In this document: one piece after another, positions 19,212 through 28,548 of the stretch
Position numbering within the stretch: the stretch's first letter is position 1
How the letters are laid out: every line of letters begins with the position of its first letter
Assembly (NCBI RefSeq): GCF_014645515.1
Contig: NZ_BMLW01000012.1
Span: 139,529 to 203,528 of the forward strand
Length of the DNA: 64,000 nt
Direction of reading: 5' to 3'
DNA from: Oceanobacillus neutriphilus
GTDB lineage: Bacteria; Bacillota; Bacilli; Bacillales; Amphibacillaceae
The notes under the pieces: model-generated
The model's input: the letters and a program-made list of their open reading frames with translations, nothing else
Database searches by the model: none
What the model was told of the DNA's origin: nothing
Position numbers and translations under genes: made by a program

Positions 19212-20318
19212 TTATCCCTTAATATAAAGAAACAATTGCTGAAATACACCGGATTTTTTGATGGCAAGTATAACTACTAAAATCACAGGAGCAAGGATAA
19301 ATCCAAAAACTCCAAACCATTGGATGCCTAAAAACATCCCTATGAGCATCATTAAAGGCGAAATACCAATAGAAGTTGCCACAATTTTAGGCTCTATCAA
19401 TTGTCTGATAATGATAATAAGCCCATAAAGTATGGATAAACCAATTGTTAAAGGGTAATTAAACGTTAAAAAGCTGAAAAGAATCCAAGGTATAATAATA
19501 ATACCAATTCCTAAATAAGGAATAAAATCTGCAATTGCCGCAAATAACACAATCGTAAAGGCATGCTCCACACGGAGAACGAGAAGTCCCACCCACAAAA
19601 TAACTGCAGAAATACAAACAAGTATAACCTGAGCTTTAAAATAGCCAATCACAGCTTCTTTTAAATGAGAGGCTATTTTTTTATGAAGAGCATACCAATT
19701 AGAAGGTATGATTTCATGAAACTTGTTTTGGATGTTATGAAAATCATAGCTGATCATAAGCGTAGCCAGTATAATAAAAATAAAAACGGTAAAGGAATTT
19801 GGCAGCATCATAAGAAAATTTGCCGTCTGTTGTAACAGCATTTGAAAGAAGCGGGTCAAGGCTGCAGTAATCGTTTCTGTAAAGGAATTTATATATTCAT
19901 AGACTTCCAAACGATAATCAACATGTAAAGTAGTCAGAAGAGAAAGCAATTGATCATATAAAGGTAATATATGGGTATCTAACACCTGTTGAAATTGCTC
20001 CATCATGTGGTAAAAATAGGCAGGCAGCCTGTCCGATAAGTAAAGAATGCCTTGGTAGACCTCGCTTACTAAAAAGAATATAGCAAATGTGAACAAACTG
20101 AAAAAAAGAATAAACGTGCTGACTAAAGCAAGCAGTCTTGGCATTTTCAGCTTTTCTGCAAAAAATCTGATGAAGGGCTGAAAGAGAAGCGATAGTAAGA
20201 ATGCTATCAGAATAGGGTATATATAAGGGAAAAGCATATAGAGAAGAAAAATACTGCCGAATAAAATGATAATGATAATAAGACTGCGGATAAGTTGTCC
20301 AACGATTTTTGATTGCAT
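19212..20318 (-). CDS. ytvI: YtvI, AI-2E transporter family membrane protein
   Basis: 368 residues with about seven to eight membrane segments and a large hydrophilic loop near residues 110-150. The C-terminal motif region (FIPYLGIGIIIIPW, PKIVATSIGISPLMMLIGMFLGIQWFGVFGFILAPV) is characteristic of the AI-2E transporter (PerM/TqsA/YtvI) family. YtvI-type proteins are reported in sporulation contexts and their substrate is not settled. It converges on fxsA with 4 bp between stops, and no separate terminator is seen. The ATG at 20318 has GGGGGAAAT upstream. Confidence 0.88.
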   Translation of the reverse strand: MQSKIVGQLIRSLIIIIILFGSIFLLYMLFPYIYPILIAFLLSLLFQPFIRFFAEKLKMPRLLALVSTFILFFSLFTFAIFFLVSEVYQGILYLSDRLPAYFYHMMEQFQQVLDTHILPLYDQLLSLLTTLHVDYRLEVYEYINSFTETITAALTRFFQMLLQQTANFLMMLPNSFTVFIFIILATLMISYDFHNIQNKFHEIIPSNWYALHKKIASHLKEAVIGYFKAQVILVCISAVILWVGLLVLRVEHAFTIVLFAAIADFIPYLGIGIIIIPWILFSFLTFNYPLTIGLSILYGLIIIIRQLIEPKIVATSIGISPLMMLIGMFLGIQWFGVFGFILAPVILVVILAIKKSGVFQQLFLYIKG

Positions 20319-20420
20319 GATATTTCCCCCAAATAAACGATCTTATTGTAATCTATGTTTTTATATAGCAAAGTAGAAGCGGTAAGGTGTTTGAATTATC
20401 ATTTTGATACTGATATCGGG

Positions 20421-20458
20421 ACTGGGCTGGGCCGCGATTACCTGCCCTCGCCGAAAAT
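20421..20458 (+). repeat. Degenerate GATTAC-core repeat in the ytvI-citZ gap
   Basis: The motif CTGGGCCGCGATTACCTG followed by CCCTCGCCGAAAA resembles the conserved 3' part of the two long repeats in this window (26943-26974 and 55243-55274), and a third solo copy at 38291-38323. GGGC and GCCC flank the loop. The rest of the 625-bp gap (20319-20943) contains no gene I can support. It should hold the citZ promoter; a loose ATAA-N7-TTAA dyad near 20807-20821 recalls CcpC sites but is too weak to call. Confidence 0.4.
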
Positions 20459-20943
20459 CATTGTGATCACTTGTTTTATTAAATTGGCAGGCAGGTTCGC
20501 AAACATTCTTTTTAAGAAATAATTTGTTATTATTTATATAAGGATGGAAGGAAGCCAGCAGTTATTTTACAAAATTTAAACGGTTTCAATTCACATTCTG
20601 CCTATTATCATTTATAATAAGAGGTGGGCAGGCAAAAAGGATTGCTTTAATCAAATCAGGGTACAAGTAAAGATAAAGTTTTTTCTGAGTTTGTTTAAGA
20701 AGTAGAATAATAAATTCTTTGATTCGTAACTTTCAAAAGATTTTGGTTCCACGTTTAATCGTCCACGAAACGCGAGTTCCATCACCTGATTGATACTAAG
20801 CGAATATAATAAGATTTGCTTAAATTTATTCCTACATAGCTTTAAACAGCCAAAATTTAGTTTGTCACCCTTGTATTATTTATTTAATGTAGAACAATAT
20901 GTAATATGTAATACTCTGATTAACTGGAAAGGGAGAGGGTAAT

Positions 20944-22062
20944 ATGTCAACAACAAAAGGATTAGAAAATATTGTCGCAACACAATCAGCAATCAGTTCG
21001 ATCATTGATGATCAATTATCCTATGTTGGTTATAAAATTGATGACTTAGCTGAAAAATCCAGCTTTGAAGAAATTATTTATTTACTTTGGAATCAAAAGC
21101 TTCCTACGAAATCAGAATTAGATGAGTTAAAAGCTGATTTAGCAAAGAATATGACCATTTCAAATGCAATTATTGATCATTTGCATTCATATGATTTGAA
21201 AAGTGTTCATCCAATGGCGGCTTTGCGTACAGCGATTTCACTATTAGGAGTTTATGATGAAGAAGAAGACGATATGGACGAAGCAGCAAATAAGAGAAAA
21301 GCGATTCGCATTCAGGCAAAGATTGCTTCTGTCGTAGCTGCATTTGCCAGGATTCGCGATGGGAAAGATCCCGTTCAACCAAAAGAAGGCTTAAGCTATG
21401 CGGCTAACTTCTTATATATGCTAAACGGAAAAGAGCCGGAGGACATTGAAGTAGAAGCGATTAATAAAGCGCTTGTTCTTCATGCTGATCATGAATTAAA
21501 CGCGTCTACGTTTACAGCACGGGTTTGTGTAGCAACGCTTTCCGATATTTATTCCGGACTCGTAGCAGCTATTGGCGCTTTAAAAGGACCGTTGCATGGC
21601 GGTGCAAATGAGAATGTAATGAAGATGCTTCTTGAAATCGGCGAAGAAGAAAATGCTATTCCTTATATTAAAGAAAAGCTGGAAAATAAAGAAAAGATTA
21701 TGGGAATGGGACATCGTGTATACCGTAACGGTGATCCAAGAGCTAAATTCTTAAAAGAAATGTCTAAGCAATTGACAAAACGCAACGGTCAGGAAAAATG
21801 GTATAACATGTCTATTAAAATTGAGGACTATGTGAAAGAGCATAAAGGTTTGCCTGCAAACGTTGACTTTTACAGTGCATCTGTTTATCACAGCTTAGGA
21901 ATCAATGAAGATTTATTTACACCGATATTTGCTGTCAGCAGAACTTCCGGCTGGATAGCTCATATTTTAGAGCAGTATGCTGACAACCGCTTGATTCGTC
22001 CGCGTGCTGAATACAACGGGCCGGATTTACAGGATTATGTTGCTATTGAAGATAGAGGATAA
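20944..22062 (+). CDS. citZ: Citrate synthase
   Basis: 372 residues, the short type-II-like Gram-positive citrate synthase. Catalytic histidines are visible in KGPLHGGANE (about 216-225) and MGMGHRVYRNGDPRA (about 254-268), with the catalytic Asp in VDFYSASVYHSLGI (about 313). It condenses acetyl-CoA with oxaloacetate. The ATG has GGGAGAGGG upstream. It heads the citZ-icd-mdh cluster, with icd 61 bp downstream. In B. subtilis the promoter is under CcpC and CcpA, but I see no convincing operator here. Confidence 0.97.
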   Translation: MSTTKGLENIVATQSAISSIIDDQLSYVGYKIDDLAEKSSFEEIIYLLWNQKLPTKSELDELKADLAKNMTISNAIIDHLHSYDLKSVHPMAALRTAISLLGVYDEEEDDMDEAANKRKAIRIQAKIASVVAAFARIRDGKDPVQPKEGLSYAANFLYMLNGKEPEDIEVEAINKALVLHADHELNASTFTARVCVATLSDIYSGLVAAIGALKGPLHGGANENVMKMLLEIGEEENAIPYIKEKLENKEKIMGMGHRVYRNGDPRAKFLKEMSKQLTKRNGQEKWYNMSIKIEDYVKEHKGLPANVDFYSASVYHSLGINEDLFTPIFAVSRTSGWIAHILEQYADNRLIRPRAEYNGPDLQDYVAIEDRG

Positions 22063-22123
22063 TGCTAATATCGTTAAAATGTAGTAAAATGTAATAGGAA
22101 TCATTAATAGGAGGTTTTTATCT

Positions 22124-23398
22124 ATGGCACAAGGTGAAAAAATTGTAGTAGAAAACGGCGAAATGAATGTACCAAATACACCGGTAATTCCATTCATTGA
22201 AGGGGATGGAACTGGTCCTGATATTTGGGCTGCTGCCCGCCGCGTTATCGAAGCATCTGTTGAAAAAGCTTATAATGGTGAAAAATCTATCGATTGGTTA
22301 GAAGTATATGCCGGTCAAAAGGCTTTTGATAAGACAGGTGAATGGTTACCACAGGATACACTTGATAAAATTAACGAATATAAGATTGCTATCAAGGGTC
22401 CATTAACTACACCAATCGGTGGCGGTATTCGCTCTCTTAACGTAGCTTTACGTCAGGAATTAGATTTATTTACCTGCCTGCGTCCTGTACGTTATTTTGA
22501 AGGTGTTCCTTCTCCGGTAAAACGTCCGGAAGATGTAGATATGGTTATTTTCCGTGAAAATACAGAAGATATCTATGCCGGTATTGAATGGCAGGAAGGC
22601 ACTGATGAGGTTAAGAAGGTTCTTGACTTCTTAAAAAATGAAATGGGCGTTAAAAATGTACGTTTTCCTGAAACATCAGGCATTGGTGTTAAACCGGTAT
22701 CTGAAGAAGGTACAAAACGTATTGTTCGTGCTGCCATTGATTATGCGTTAAGCGAAGGACGCAAGAGTGTTACTTTAGTACATAAAGGTAACATTATGAA
22801 ATTTACTGAAGGAGCTTTCAAAAACTGGGGTTATGAAGTTGCTGAACAGGAATTCGGCGATAAAGTATTTACTTGGGCTGAATATGACCGCATTGTGGAA
22901 GCAGAAGGTAAAGATGCAGCAAACAAAGCTCAGGACGATGCATTAGCAGCTGGTAAAATTCTTGTGAAGGATTCTATTGCAGATATCTTTTTACAACAAA
23001 TCCTTACCCGTCCAAAAGAGTTTGATGTAGTAGCAACAATGAATTTGAATGGTGATTATATTTCTGATGCGCTTGCTGCACAGGTGGGCGGTATTGGTAT
23101 TGCTCCGGGAGCAAACATTAACTATGATACTGGACATGCTATTTTTGAAGCAACTCATGGTACTGCTCCAAAATATGCAGGATTAGATAAAGTTAACCCG
23201 TCTTCTGTTATTCTTTCTGCTGTATTAATGCTTGAACATTTAGAATGGAGAGAAGCAGCTGACTTAATTACAAAATCAATGGATAAAACAATTGGTTCTA
23301 AAGTGGTAACTTACGACTTTGCCCGCCTTATGGATGGTGCAACAGAAGTGAAATGCTCTGAGTTTGCTGATGAACTGATTAAAAATATGGAAGCATAA
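22124..23398 (+). CDS. icd: NADP-dependent isocitrate dehydrogenase
   Basis: 424 residues. The substrate-binding phospho-serine region reads [18 protein letters not shown] (about 101-118), as in E. coli/B. subtilis Icd. [11 protein letters not shown] (about 142-152), [17 protein letters not shown] (about 307-323) and [11 protein letters not shown] (about 343-353) mark isocitrate, metal and NADP sites. It converts isocitrate to 2-oxoglutarate with NADPH formation. An AGGAGG site precedes the ATG at 22124. No terminator follows; instead two hairpins fill the spacer to mdh, so the three genes may be one transcript with processing. Confidence 0.97.
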   Translation: MAQGEKIVVENGEMNVPNTPVIPFIEGDGTGPDIWAAARRVIEASVEKAYNGEKSIDWLEVYAGQKAFDKTGEWLPQDTLDKINEYKIAIKGPLTTPIGGGIRSLNVALRQELDLFTCLRPVRYFEGVPSPVKRPEDVDMVIFRENTEDIYAGIEWQEGTDEVKKVLDFLKNEMGVKNVRFPETSGIGVKPVSEEGTKRIVRAAIDYALSEGRKSVTLVHKGNIMKFTEGAFKNWGYEVAEQEFGDKVFTWAEYDRIVEAEGKDAANKAQDDALAAGKILVKDSIADIFLQQILTRPKEFDVVATMNLNGDYISDALAAQVGGIGIAPGANINYDTGHAIFEATHGTAPKYAGLDKVNPSSVILSAVLMLEHLEWREAADLITKSMDKTIGSKVVTYDFARLMDGATEVKCSEFADELIKNMEA

Positions 23399-23427
23399 AA
23401 AGTTTTCCATTATGAAAAGAATATAAT

Positions 23428-23507
23428 GCAGAATAGTTTATTCTGCTAACCTGAAGAAAATGTTTGTAACAACTGATGATTTTATCGTTGATGCAAACAT
23501 TTTCTTC
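23428..23507 (+). promoter_or_regulatory. Two hairpins in the icd-mdh spacer
   Basis: Hairpin 1 is GCAGAATA/TATTCTGC (23428-23446, 3-nt loop). Hairpin 2 has a perfect 14-bp stem, GAAGAAAATGTTTG (23453-23466) with CAAACATTTTCTTC (23494-23507), and a partly paired inner CAAC/GTTG. Neither is followed by a T-run, so they look like mRNA processing, stabilising or attenuating structures rather than intrinsic terminators. Confidence 0.5.
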
Positions 23508-23539
23508 AAATAAAGGAACACATAGTAGGAGGTAGTTTG

Positions 23540-24478
23540 ATGGTTTCTATACGCAAAAAGATTTCCGTTATCGGTTCCGGATTTACAGGAGCAACCACTG
23601 CATTAATGGTTGCACAAAAGGAATTGGGAGATGTTGTTCTTGTTGATATCCCGGATATGGAGAACCCGACGAAGGGAAGAGCATTGGATATGGCGGAAGC
23701 AGCGCCGGTTCAAGGTTTTGATGCAAGAGTAACTGGAACTTCAGATTATGGCGATACAAAGGATTCTGACTTAGTAATTATTACTGCCGGAATTGCACGT
23801 AAACCAGGAATGAGCCGGGATGATTTAGTAAATACAAACGCAAAAATAATGAAGTCGGTTACAAAAGAAATTGTGAAGTATTCTTCGGATGCAATTATTG
23901 TTGTTCTGACCAATCCTGTTGACGCAATGACATATACAGTCTATAAAGCATCAGGCTTTCCGAGAGAACGTGTAATAGGACAATCAGGAGTATTGGACAC
24001 TGCTCGTTTTAGAGCTTTTGTGGCGGAGGAATTAAATATTTCTGTAAAAGATATAACTGGTTTCGTTCTCGGCGGACATGGTGATGATATGGTGCCGCTT
24101 ACCCGTTATTCCTATGCTGGGGGAATTCCGCTTGAAAAACTTATTTCTTCAGAACGGCTGGAAGAGATTGTACAACGGACCCGGACTGGCGGTGGTGAGA
24201 TTGTAAATCTGTTAGGAAATGGAAGTGCTTATTATGCACCTGCTGCATCGTTAACGGTGATGGCCGAGGCCATCCTCAAGGATCAGCGGCGAATTTTACC
24301 ATCCATTGCTTATTTAGATGGAGAATACGGATATCAGGATATTTACCTGGGTGTTCCTACCGTTCTCGGTGGAACAGGAATGGAAGAAATCATCGAACTG
24401 GATTTAACAGATGAAGAGAAAAAGCAATTAGATAAATCTGCAGATTCGGTAAAAAAAGTTATAGATATTCTGGAATAA
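23540..24478 (+). CDS. mdh: Malate dehydrogenase (LDH-like type)
   Basis: 312 residues. The NAD loop is [10 protein letters not shown] (about 11-20), with the Asp of VDIPD selecting NAD. The substrate-binding Arg is in [12 protein letters not shown] and the catalytic Asp-His pair in [12 protein letters not shown] and [11 protein letters not shown] (His about 181). I start at the ATG at 23540 with AGGAGG upstream rather than the preceding TTG. It oxidises malate to oxaloacetate and closes the TCA segment of the citZ-icd-mdh cluster. A strong terminator follows. Confidence 0.97.
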   Translation: MVSIRKKISVIGSGFTGATTALMVAQKELGDVVLVDIPDMENPTKGRALDMAEAAPVQGFDARVTGTSDYGDTKDSDLVIITAGIARKPGMSRDDLVNTNAKIMKSVTKEIVKYSSDAIIVVLTNPVDAMTYTVYKASGFPRERVIGQSGVLDTARFRAFVAEELNISVKDITGFVLGGHGDDMVPLTRYSYAGGIPLEKLISSERLEEIVQRTRTGGGEIVNLLGNGSAYYAPAASLTVMAEAILKDQRRILPSIAYLDGEYGYQDIYLGVPTVLGGTGMEEIIELDLTDEEKKQLDKSADSVKKVIDILE

Positions 24479-24487
24479 ATTTCAGTA

Positions 24488-24525
24488 AAAACGCAGCGGT
24501 AAAACCTAAAACCGCTGCGTTTTTT
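24488..24525 (+). terminator. Terminator of the citZ-icd-mdh cluster
   Basis: AAACGCAGCGGT and ACCGCTGCGTTT pair around AAAACCTAAA, followed by TTTTCC. Confidence 0.9.
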
Positions 24526-24664
24526 CCTTAATAAGTAGTATTTGGCGGGAATTTTCGTTCTTCTCCATGATAAAACAGTCTTACATCTCTTTTATTATTT
24601 TGTACCCTCTGTCTTCATTGCTGCATAGGCTATTGTACACATTGAAGGAGAGGATCTGAATGAG

Positions 24665-26077
24665 ATGAGTTTAACTATCCCGCATTTACTGTATGGATTT
24701 TTCACCCTGCTTATTTTGGTGACAATGATTTTCCGGAGAGGGATCGTCCTTCCAAGCTTGCTGGGAACGTTTGTTATTGCATGGGCCTATAAAGGAAGTA
24801 TAGTCAGTGGGTTTATGGCTATTTTCTATGCTAATTTAGTTGCTGCTCAGGAGCTTTTCAGCATCTTTTTGATTATAACGTTTATGCTTGCGTTGTTAAA
24901 TGCACTAAAGGATTTACGGGCAGATGTGCTGATGATTCAGCCGATTCAAAAGGTCATGACTAATGGACACCTTTCTTATTTTGTTTTGATTATAGTAACG
25001 TATTGTATTTCCTTATTTTTCTGGCCAACACCAGCCGTGCCGCTTATTTGTGCTTTACTTGTTCCTGCGGCAATACGATCCGGACTTCCTGCAATTACAG
25101 CTGCTGTAGCAATTACCATTGCAGGCCAGGGGATGGCGCTGTCCTCTGATTATATTGTACAGGTAGCGCCGGCGTTATCCGCGAAAGCAGCAGGCGTAGA
25201 AACGTCCATAGTTGCAGACCGGTCTCTGGTTCTATCTCTTATTACTGGAGTTACAGCTGCTTTATTAGCTTATTTATTTTACCGGAAATCGATCCGTTCA
25301 AAAGATGATCCTAGAAATCAGGTAGAGGCAGAACAAATTCAAGACTATGATTCTTCCGGGCATACAGCAGCTTCAAAGCATCTGATTAAATGGAGCCGTA
25401 TTTTTGCTTGGCTGGTGCCGGTTGTTTTGCTGGCTGTAGTTGGGTATATGCTCTATAATAAATTTTTTGGATCCAGTGAGTTAATAGGTGGAGAAGGTGC
25501 TGCCCTTGTAGGGGGAGTAGCGGTTATTTTATTATTACTTGCTACAGCAGTATTTGGAAAGCGAAATGCGCTGGATTATGTAGGTAATCATATTACAAAT
25601 GGATTTGTGTTTGCCTTTAGAGCGATGGGGCCAGTCATTCCTATTGCCGGATTTTTCTTTTTAGGAAGTGCTGAATTTTCCAAGGATATCTTGCTTGTAG
25701 AAGAAGCGCCATCTTTTTTATTTGAGATTATTACCTCTATCCAGTCTTTTCTTCCAGAAAGTACGGTTTTTGTTGCTTTTAGTTTATTATTAGTTGGTAT
25801 TATCACTGGTTTGGATGGATCTGGTTTTTCCGGATTGCCTTTAACGGGAGCTTTGGCTGCATCATTGCAATCTTCTTCTATAGATGCGAGTACATTAGCT
25901 TCAATTGGGCAGCTTGGCGCAATTTGGTCAGGTGGAGGCGCGTTAATAGCGTGGTCATCTCTTATTGCTGTAGCAGGATTTTGTGGTGTTTCAGCAATTG
26001 AATTAGTGAGGAAAAACTTCTTTCCTGTAGTTATTGGTTTAGTTATTGCAACAATTGCAGCTGTTTTTATATTTTAG
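24665..26077 (+). CDS. 12-TM-type permease of unassigned substrate
   Basis: 470 residues, almost entirely membrane-embedded, with about 11-12 hydrophobic segments and one charged loop near residues 205-245. Repeated intramembrane motifs such as WPTPAVPLICALLVPAA (about 120-136) and GLDGSGFSGLPLTGALAASL (about 385-404) recall the two re-entrant halves of the ion-transporter superfamily (citrate, gluconate and C4-dicarboxylate carriers). I cannot assign a family. Its place right after mdh makes an organic-acid substrate plausible, an inference only. AAGGAGAGG (24645-24653) precedes the ATG. A stem with arms AAGAGCT/AGCTCTT (26089-26122) follows. Confidence 0.75.
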   Translation: MSLTIPHLLYGFFTLLILVTMIFRRGIVLPSLLGTFVIAWAYKGSIVSGFMAIFYANLVAAQELFSIFLIITFMLALLNALKDLRADVLMIQPIQKVMTNGHLSYFVLIIVTYCISLFFWPTPAVPLICALLVPAAIRSGLPAITAAVAITIAGQGMALSSDYIVQVAPALSAKAAGVETSIVADRSLVLSLITGVTAALLAYLFYRKSIRSKDDPRNQVEAEQIQDYDSSGHTAASKHLIKWSRIFAWLVPVVLLAVVGYMLYNKFFGSSELIGGEGAALVGGVAVILLLLATAVFGKRNALDYVGNHITNGFVFAFRAMGPVIPIAGFFFLGSAEFSKDILLVEEAPSFLFEIITSIQSFLPESTVFVAFSLLLVGIITGLDGSGFSGLPLTGALAASLQSSSIDASTLASIGQLGAIWSGGGALIAWSSLIAVAGFCGVSAIELVRKNFFPVVIGLVIATIAAVFIF

Positions 26078-26088
26078 GCTTTAAGATT

Positions 26089-26122
26089 AAGAGCTTTCTT
26101 TTTTATTATAAAGAGAGCTCTT
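26089..26122 (+). terminator. Probable terminator after the permease gene
   Basis: AAGAGCT (26089-26095) pairs with AGCTCTT (26116-26122), and the inner TTTCTTT pairs with AAAGAGA. It ends a few bases before the long repeat begins at 26130. No T-run follows, so it may be inefficient. Confidence 0.45.
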
Positions 26123-26129
26123 GTACATA

Positions 26130-27134
26130 ACTCAACTCTCGCACCTAAGAATAAGCAACTATACCTTACTATTCCAGGATGGACATGTTCTTCATTATCC
26201 TGCTTGCATTTTGTTAAATCATCCTTCTATGGAAATGGAGATTGTGTATAGCTCCTGCAACCAACCGCTCCGCTTTCCAAGGGGACGGCTCCAGCTAACT
26301 TGAAAAGAAAACCCGCTTTTCAAGTGGATCTTCAGCTCGCCCTGTTCCCATAGGAGTCTCTGTGGTTGGCCTGTGCTCTAATAGGATTCTACAGCCCATG
26401 GGAAAAATAATATCCTGATGAAGTTAGATGAAATCATCGTTTTTAACAGTTCAAATAATGACAGCATAAATAATTCATATCGAGAATAGCCTTCATGCAC
26501 CAAAAAAAAGGATTGCTGAGCATGGTTACCATGCAACACGAAAAATTTGTTCTGTCAGATCTGCCTTTTATTTGTTCAGTTATTTCAGTATAGAATATCT
26601 TACTAGCGGAGGCGGACCGTTTTGACTCCTGAAGGGAAAGCGTCGTTTAAAAACGTAACAACTGGACCGAAGCAATTGAGATAAAGGAATCACCGTGAGT
26701 TTACGAACGGATGATGACTTTCACCCGCGGGGCATAAGCGCGACTTTAGCTCTGTCTGCGCCTGACGGCTTGCCAGTCACTAAGTCTTCTTTATCGTAGG
26801 GCGCTGTCGGGAAGTTGTCTAGTTTTTGACGCTTGTAGCTGGACAGGGATTAGCACCATCTGAAGATCCACTTTTGCCAAGTGGTCTTCTTGGCAAAAGT
26901 TAGCTGAAGAGCGTGCCCCTAGGCAGGCTAAGGCCGCAACGTCCTGGGGTTGCGATTACTCACCCCATCGAAAAGAGTTGTACGTTGAAAGCAAAACGGT
27001 CCGCCGTAGCGGTCGCTTTACACTTTACCTTTTTTCTGGGTAGAGTTTATGCTATGTCAAGAGATAGATGGAAGGAATGATTAACACCTGTCTCTATCAT
27101 AGGCAAGTTATTTTTTAAGGCGCGAAAGTTGAGA
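26130..27134. repeat. Long non-coding repeat, copy A (~1.0 kb)
   Basis: Homologous to copy B (54793-55418). The left end ACTCAACTCTCGCACCTAAG and right end GCGCGAAAGTTGAG (about 27120-27133) are degenerate versions of copy B's terminal inverted repeat. The shared body runs from about 26512 to 27110 and includes the perfect 14-bp pair at 26611-26624 and 26992-27005. Copy A carries two extra blocks. Block 26155-26511 contains a CCAACCGC...GGTTGG-framed hairpin segment (26261-26370) of a kind I recall as common in Bacillaceae genomes. Block 26841-26906 is a hairpin flanked by AGCTG. Only short, unsupported ORFs occur, so I consider it non-coding. Strand is arbitrary. Confidence 0.8.
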
Positions 27135-27289
27135 ATTTAATAAATTCGTGAGCTTATAATTGGGTAAAAGAATCGTTAGTATTTTAAAATGAATATATAG
27201 GCTGAATATTATCTCTTTGTGAAAAAGAATATTCCAAAACCAACAAAATTATCACAGTATTATATGAACGATGGGGAGGAGTTAGATTG

Positions 27290-28270
27290 ATGAGAGCACT
27301 TGTACATGAAAATGGCAGCTTACAAATGAAAGAAATGGAATTACAGGAACCGGGGGGATCAGAAGTAGTTATTAATCTGAAGGCAGCAGGACTTAACCGG
27401 AGAGATTTGGGTATTCCTAATCGCAGAAAGGAAGCTGAGGATGCTCTGATACTTGGTTCAGATGGGGCCGGAATTGTTGAAAAAATAGGCAGAAATGTTA
27501 CAGATGTAAAAGTTGGAGATGAAGTAATCATTAATCCGGCATTACGCTGGATAAAGAATAGTGAAGCTCCGCCGGTAGAATTTGATATTTTAGGAATGCC
27601 GGATCATGGAACATTTGCTGAGAAAATTGTTATTTCCGAAGATCAGGTAGAGCCCAAGCCATCCTTTATGAGCTGGGAAGAAGCTGCTGCCTTTCCATTG
27701 GCTGCATTGACAGGATACCGGGCAATGTTTACAAAAGGCCAGCTTCAAAAAGGGGAGACTGTTTTTATTCCTGGAGCTGGCGGCGGAGTGGCAACTTACC
27801 TAATTGCTTTCGCAAAAAATATTGGTGCCCGGGTTATTACAACGTCAAGAAGTGCTGAGAAAAGGGAAAAGGCTGTAAAACTCGGAGCGGATGTTGTTAT
27901 TGACACAGCTGATGATTGGAAGGTAAGGCTGGGTAATGAAACAGTTGATATGGTTATTGATAGTAATGGAAAAGCAACGTTTAGCCGCTCTTTAGCTATT
28001 TTGAAGAAGGGAGGAAGAATTGTAACATTTGGTGCAACTACGGATGATGTTGTAGAATTTGATTTGCGTTCTTTCTTTTATGGACAATACAAGCTTATTG
28101 GGTCCACAATGGGCTGCAGGGAAGAATTGATTGCCGCTCTTGAGCATGCTGAACAATATCAATTACATCCGGTGGTCGACCGTGTTTTTTCTCTCGATCA
28201 AAGTTTAGATGCACTCAGCTATTTAGATGGAGGAAAGCAATTTGGAAAGGTGATTATTCGTATTTCTTAA
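27290..28270 (+). CDS. MDR-family dehydrogenase (quinone oxidoreductase-like)
   Basis: 326 residues of the medium-chain dehydrogenase/reductase superfamily. The GroES-like domain (about 1-125; NLKAAGLNRRDLGIP, LGSDGAGIVEKIG) lacks the Cys/His ligands of zinc alcohol dehydrogenases, so the quinone-oxidoreductase (YogA-like) branch is likely. The Rossmann domain has PGAGGGVATYLIAFAK (about 163-178). It should use NADPH to reduce quinones, enones or similar carbonyls. The ATG at 27290 follows GGGGAGGAG. It is a single gene between the long repeat and a GNAT fragment. Substrate unknown. Confidence 0.88.
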   Translation: MRALVHENGSLQMKEMELQEPGGSEVVINLKAAGLNRRDLGIPNRRKEAEDALILGSDGAGIVEKIGRNVTDVKVGDEVIINPALRWIKNSEAPPVEFDILGMPDHGTFAEKIVISEDQVEPKPSFMSWEEAAAFPLAALTGYRAMFTKGQLQKGETVFIPGAGGGVATYLIAFAKNIGARVITTSRSAEKREKAVKLGADVVIDTADDWKVRLGNETVDMVIDSNGKATFSRSLAILKKGGRIVTFGATTDDVVEFDLRSFFYGQYKLIGSTMGCREELIAALEHAEQYQLHPVVDRVFSLDQSLDALSYLDGGKQFGKVIIRIS

Positions 28271-28272
28271 AA

Positions 28273-28464
28273 TATAGCTTTCATCAGCTGGATTTAAAAA
28301 GGGTCGGCGCCATTACCTACCCTGAAAACAAGGCGTCCAATCAGTTATTAGAAAAGCTTGGATTTCAAAAAGAAGGATTGTTAAGAAGCTATATTAACCG
28401 GCCGGAACACTCTCAGGATACTTGTATCTATTCCATTTTAAAAGAGGAATGGAAGCAAAAATAA
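28273..28464 (+). pseudogene. C-terminal fragment of a GNAT (RimJ/RimL-like) acetyltransferase
   Basis: Directly after the dehydrogenase stop, a start-less frame reads LDLKRVGAITYPENKASNQL, LEKLGFQKEGLLRSY and YSILKEEWKQ before TAA at 28462. The N-x-A-S-x-x-L-x-E-K-L-G-F-x-x-E-G pattern is the acetyl-CoA-binding end of RimJ/RimL-type N-acetyltransferases. About two thirds of the gene is missing. The frame stays open back into the dehydrogenase gene in another phase, which fits a deletion join here. It is not expected to be functional. Confidence 0.8.
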
Positions 28465-28548
28465 GCAGTGAAAATATAGGCAGGGGACTTTCATATAACT
28501 GAAATAGTCTCACTGCCTATTTATGTTCTTACTTAATATAGGTTCATA

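Noticed and set aside
20780..20900. CcpC operator and promoter of citZ
   Set aside because: An ATAA-N7-TTAA near-dyad and a weak TTGTCA...TAATGT pair are visible, but both are too degenerate in AT-rich DNA to call.
26121..26303. 60-codon frame at the start of repeat copy A
   Set aside because: It crosses the terminal repeat and the nested hairpin block, has no ribosome binding site and no counterpart in copy B.
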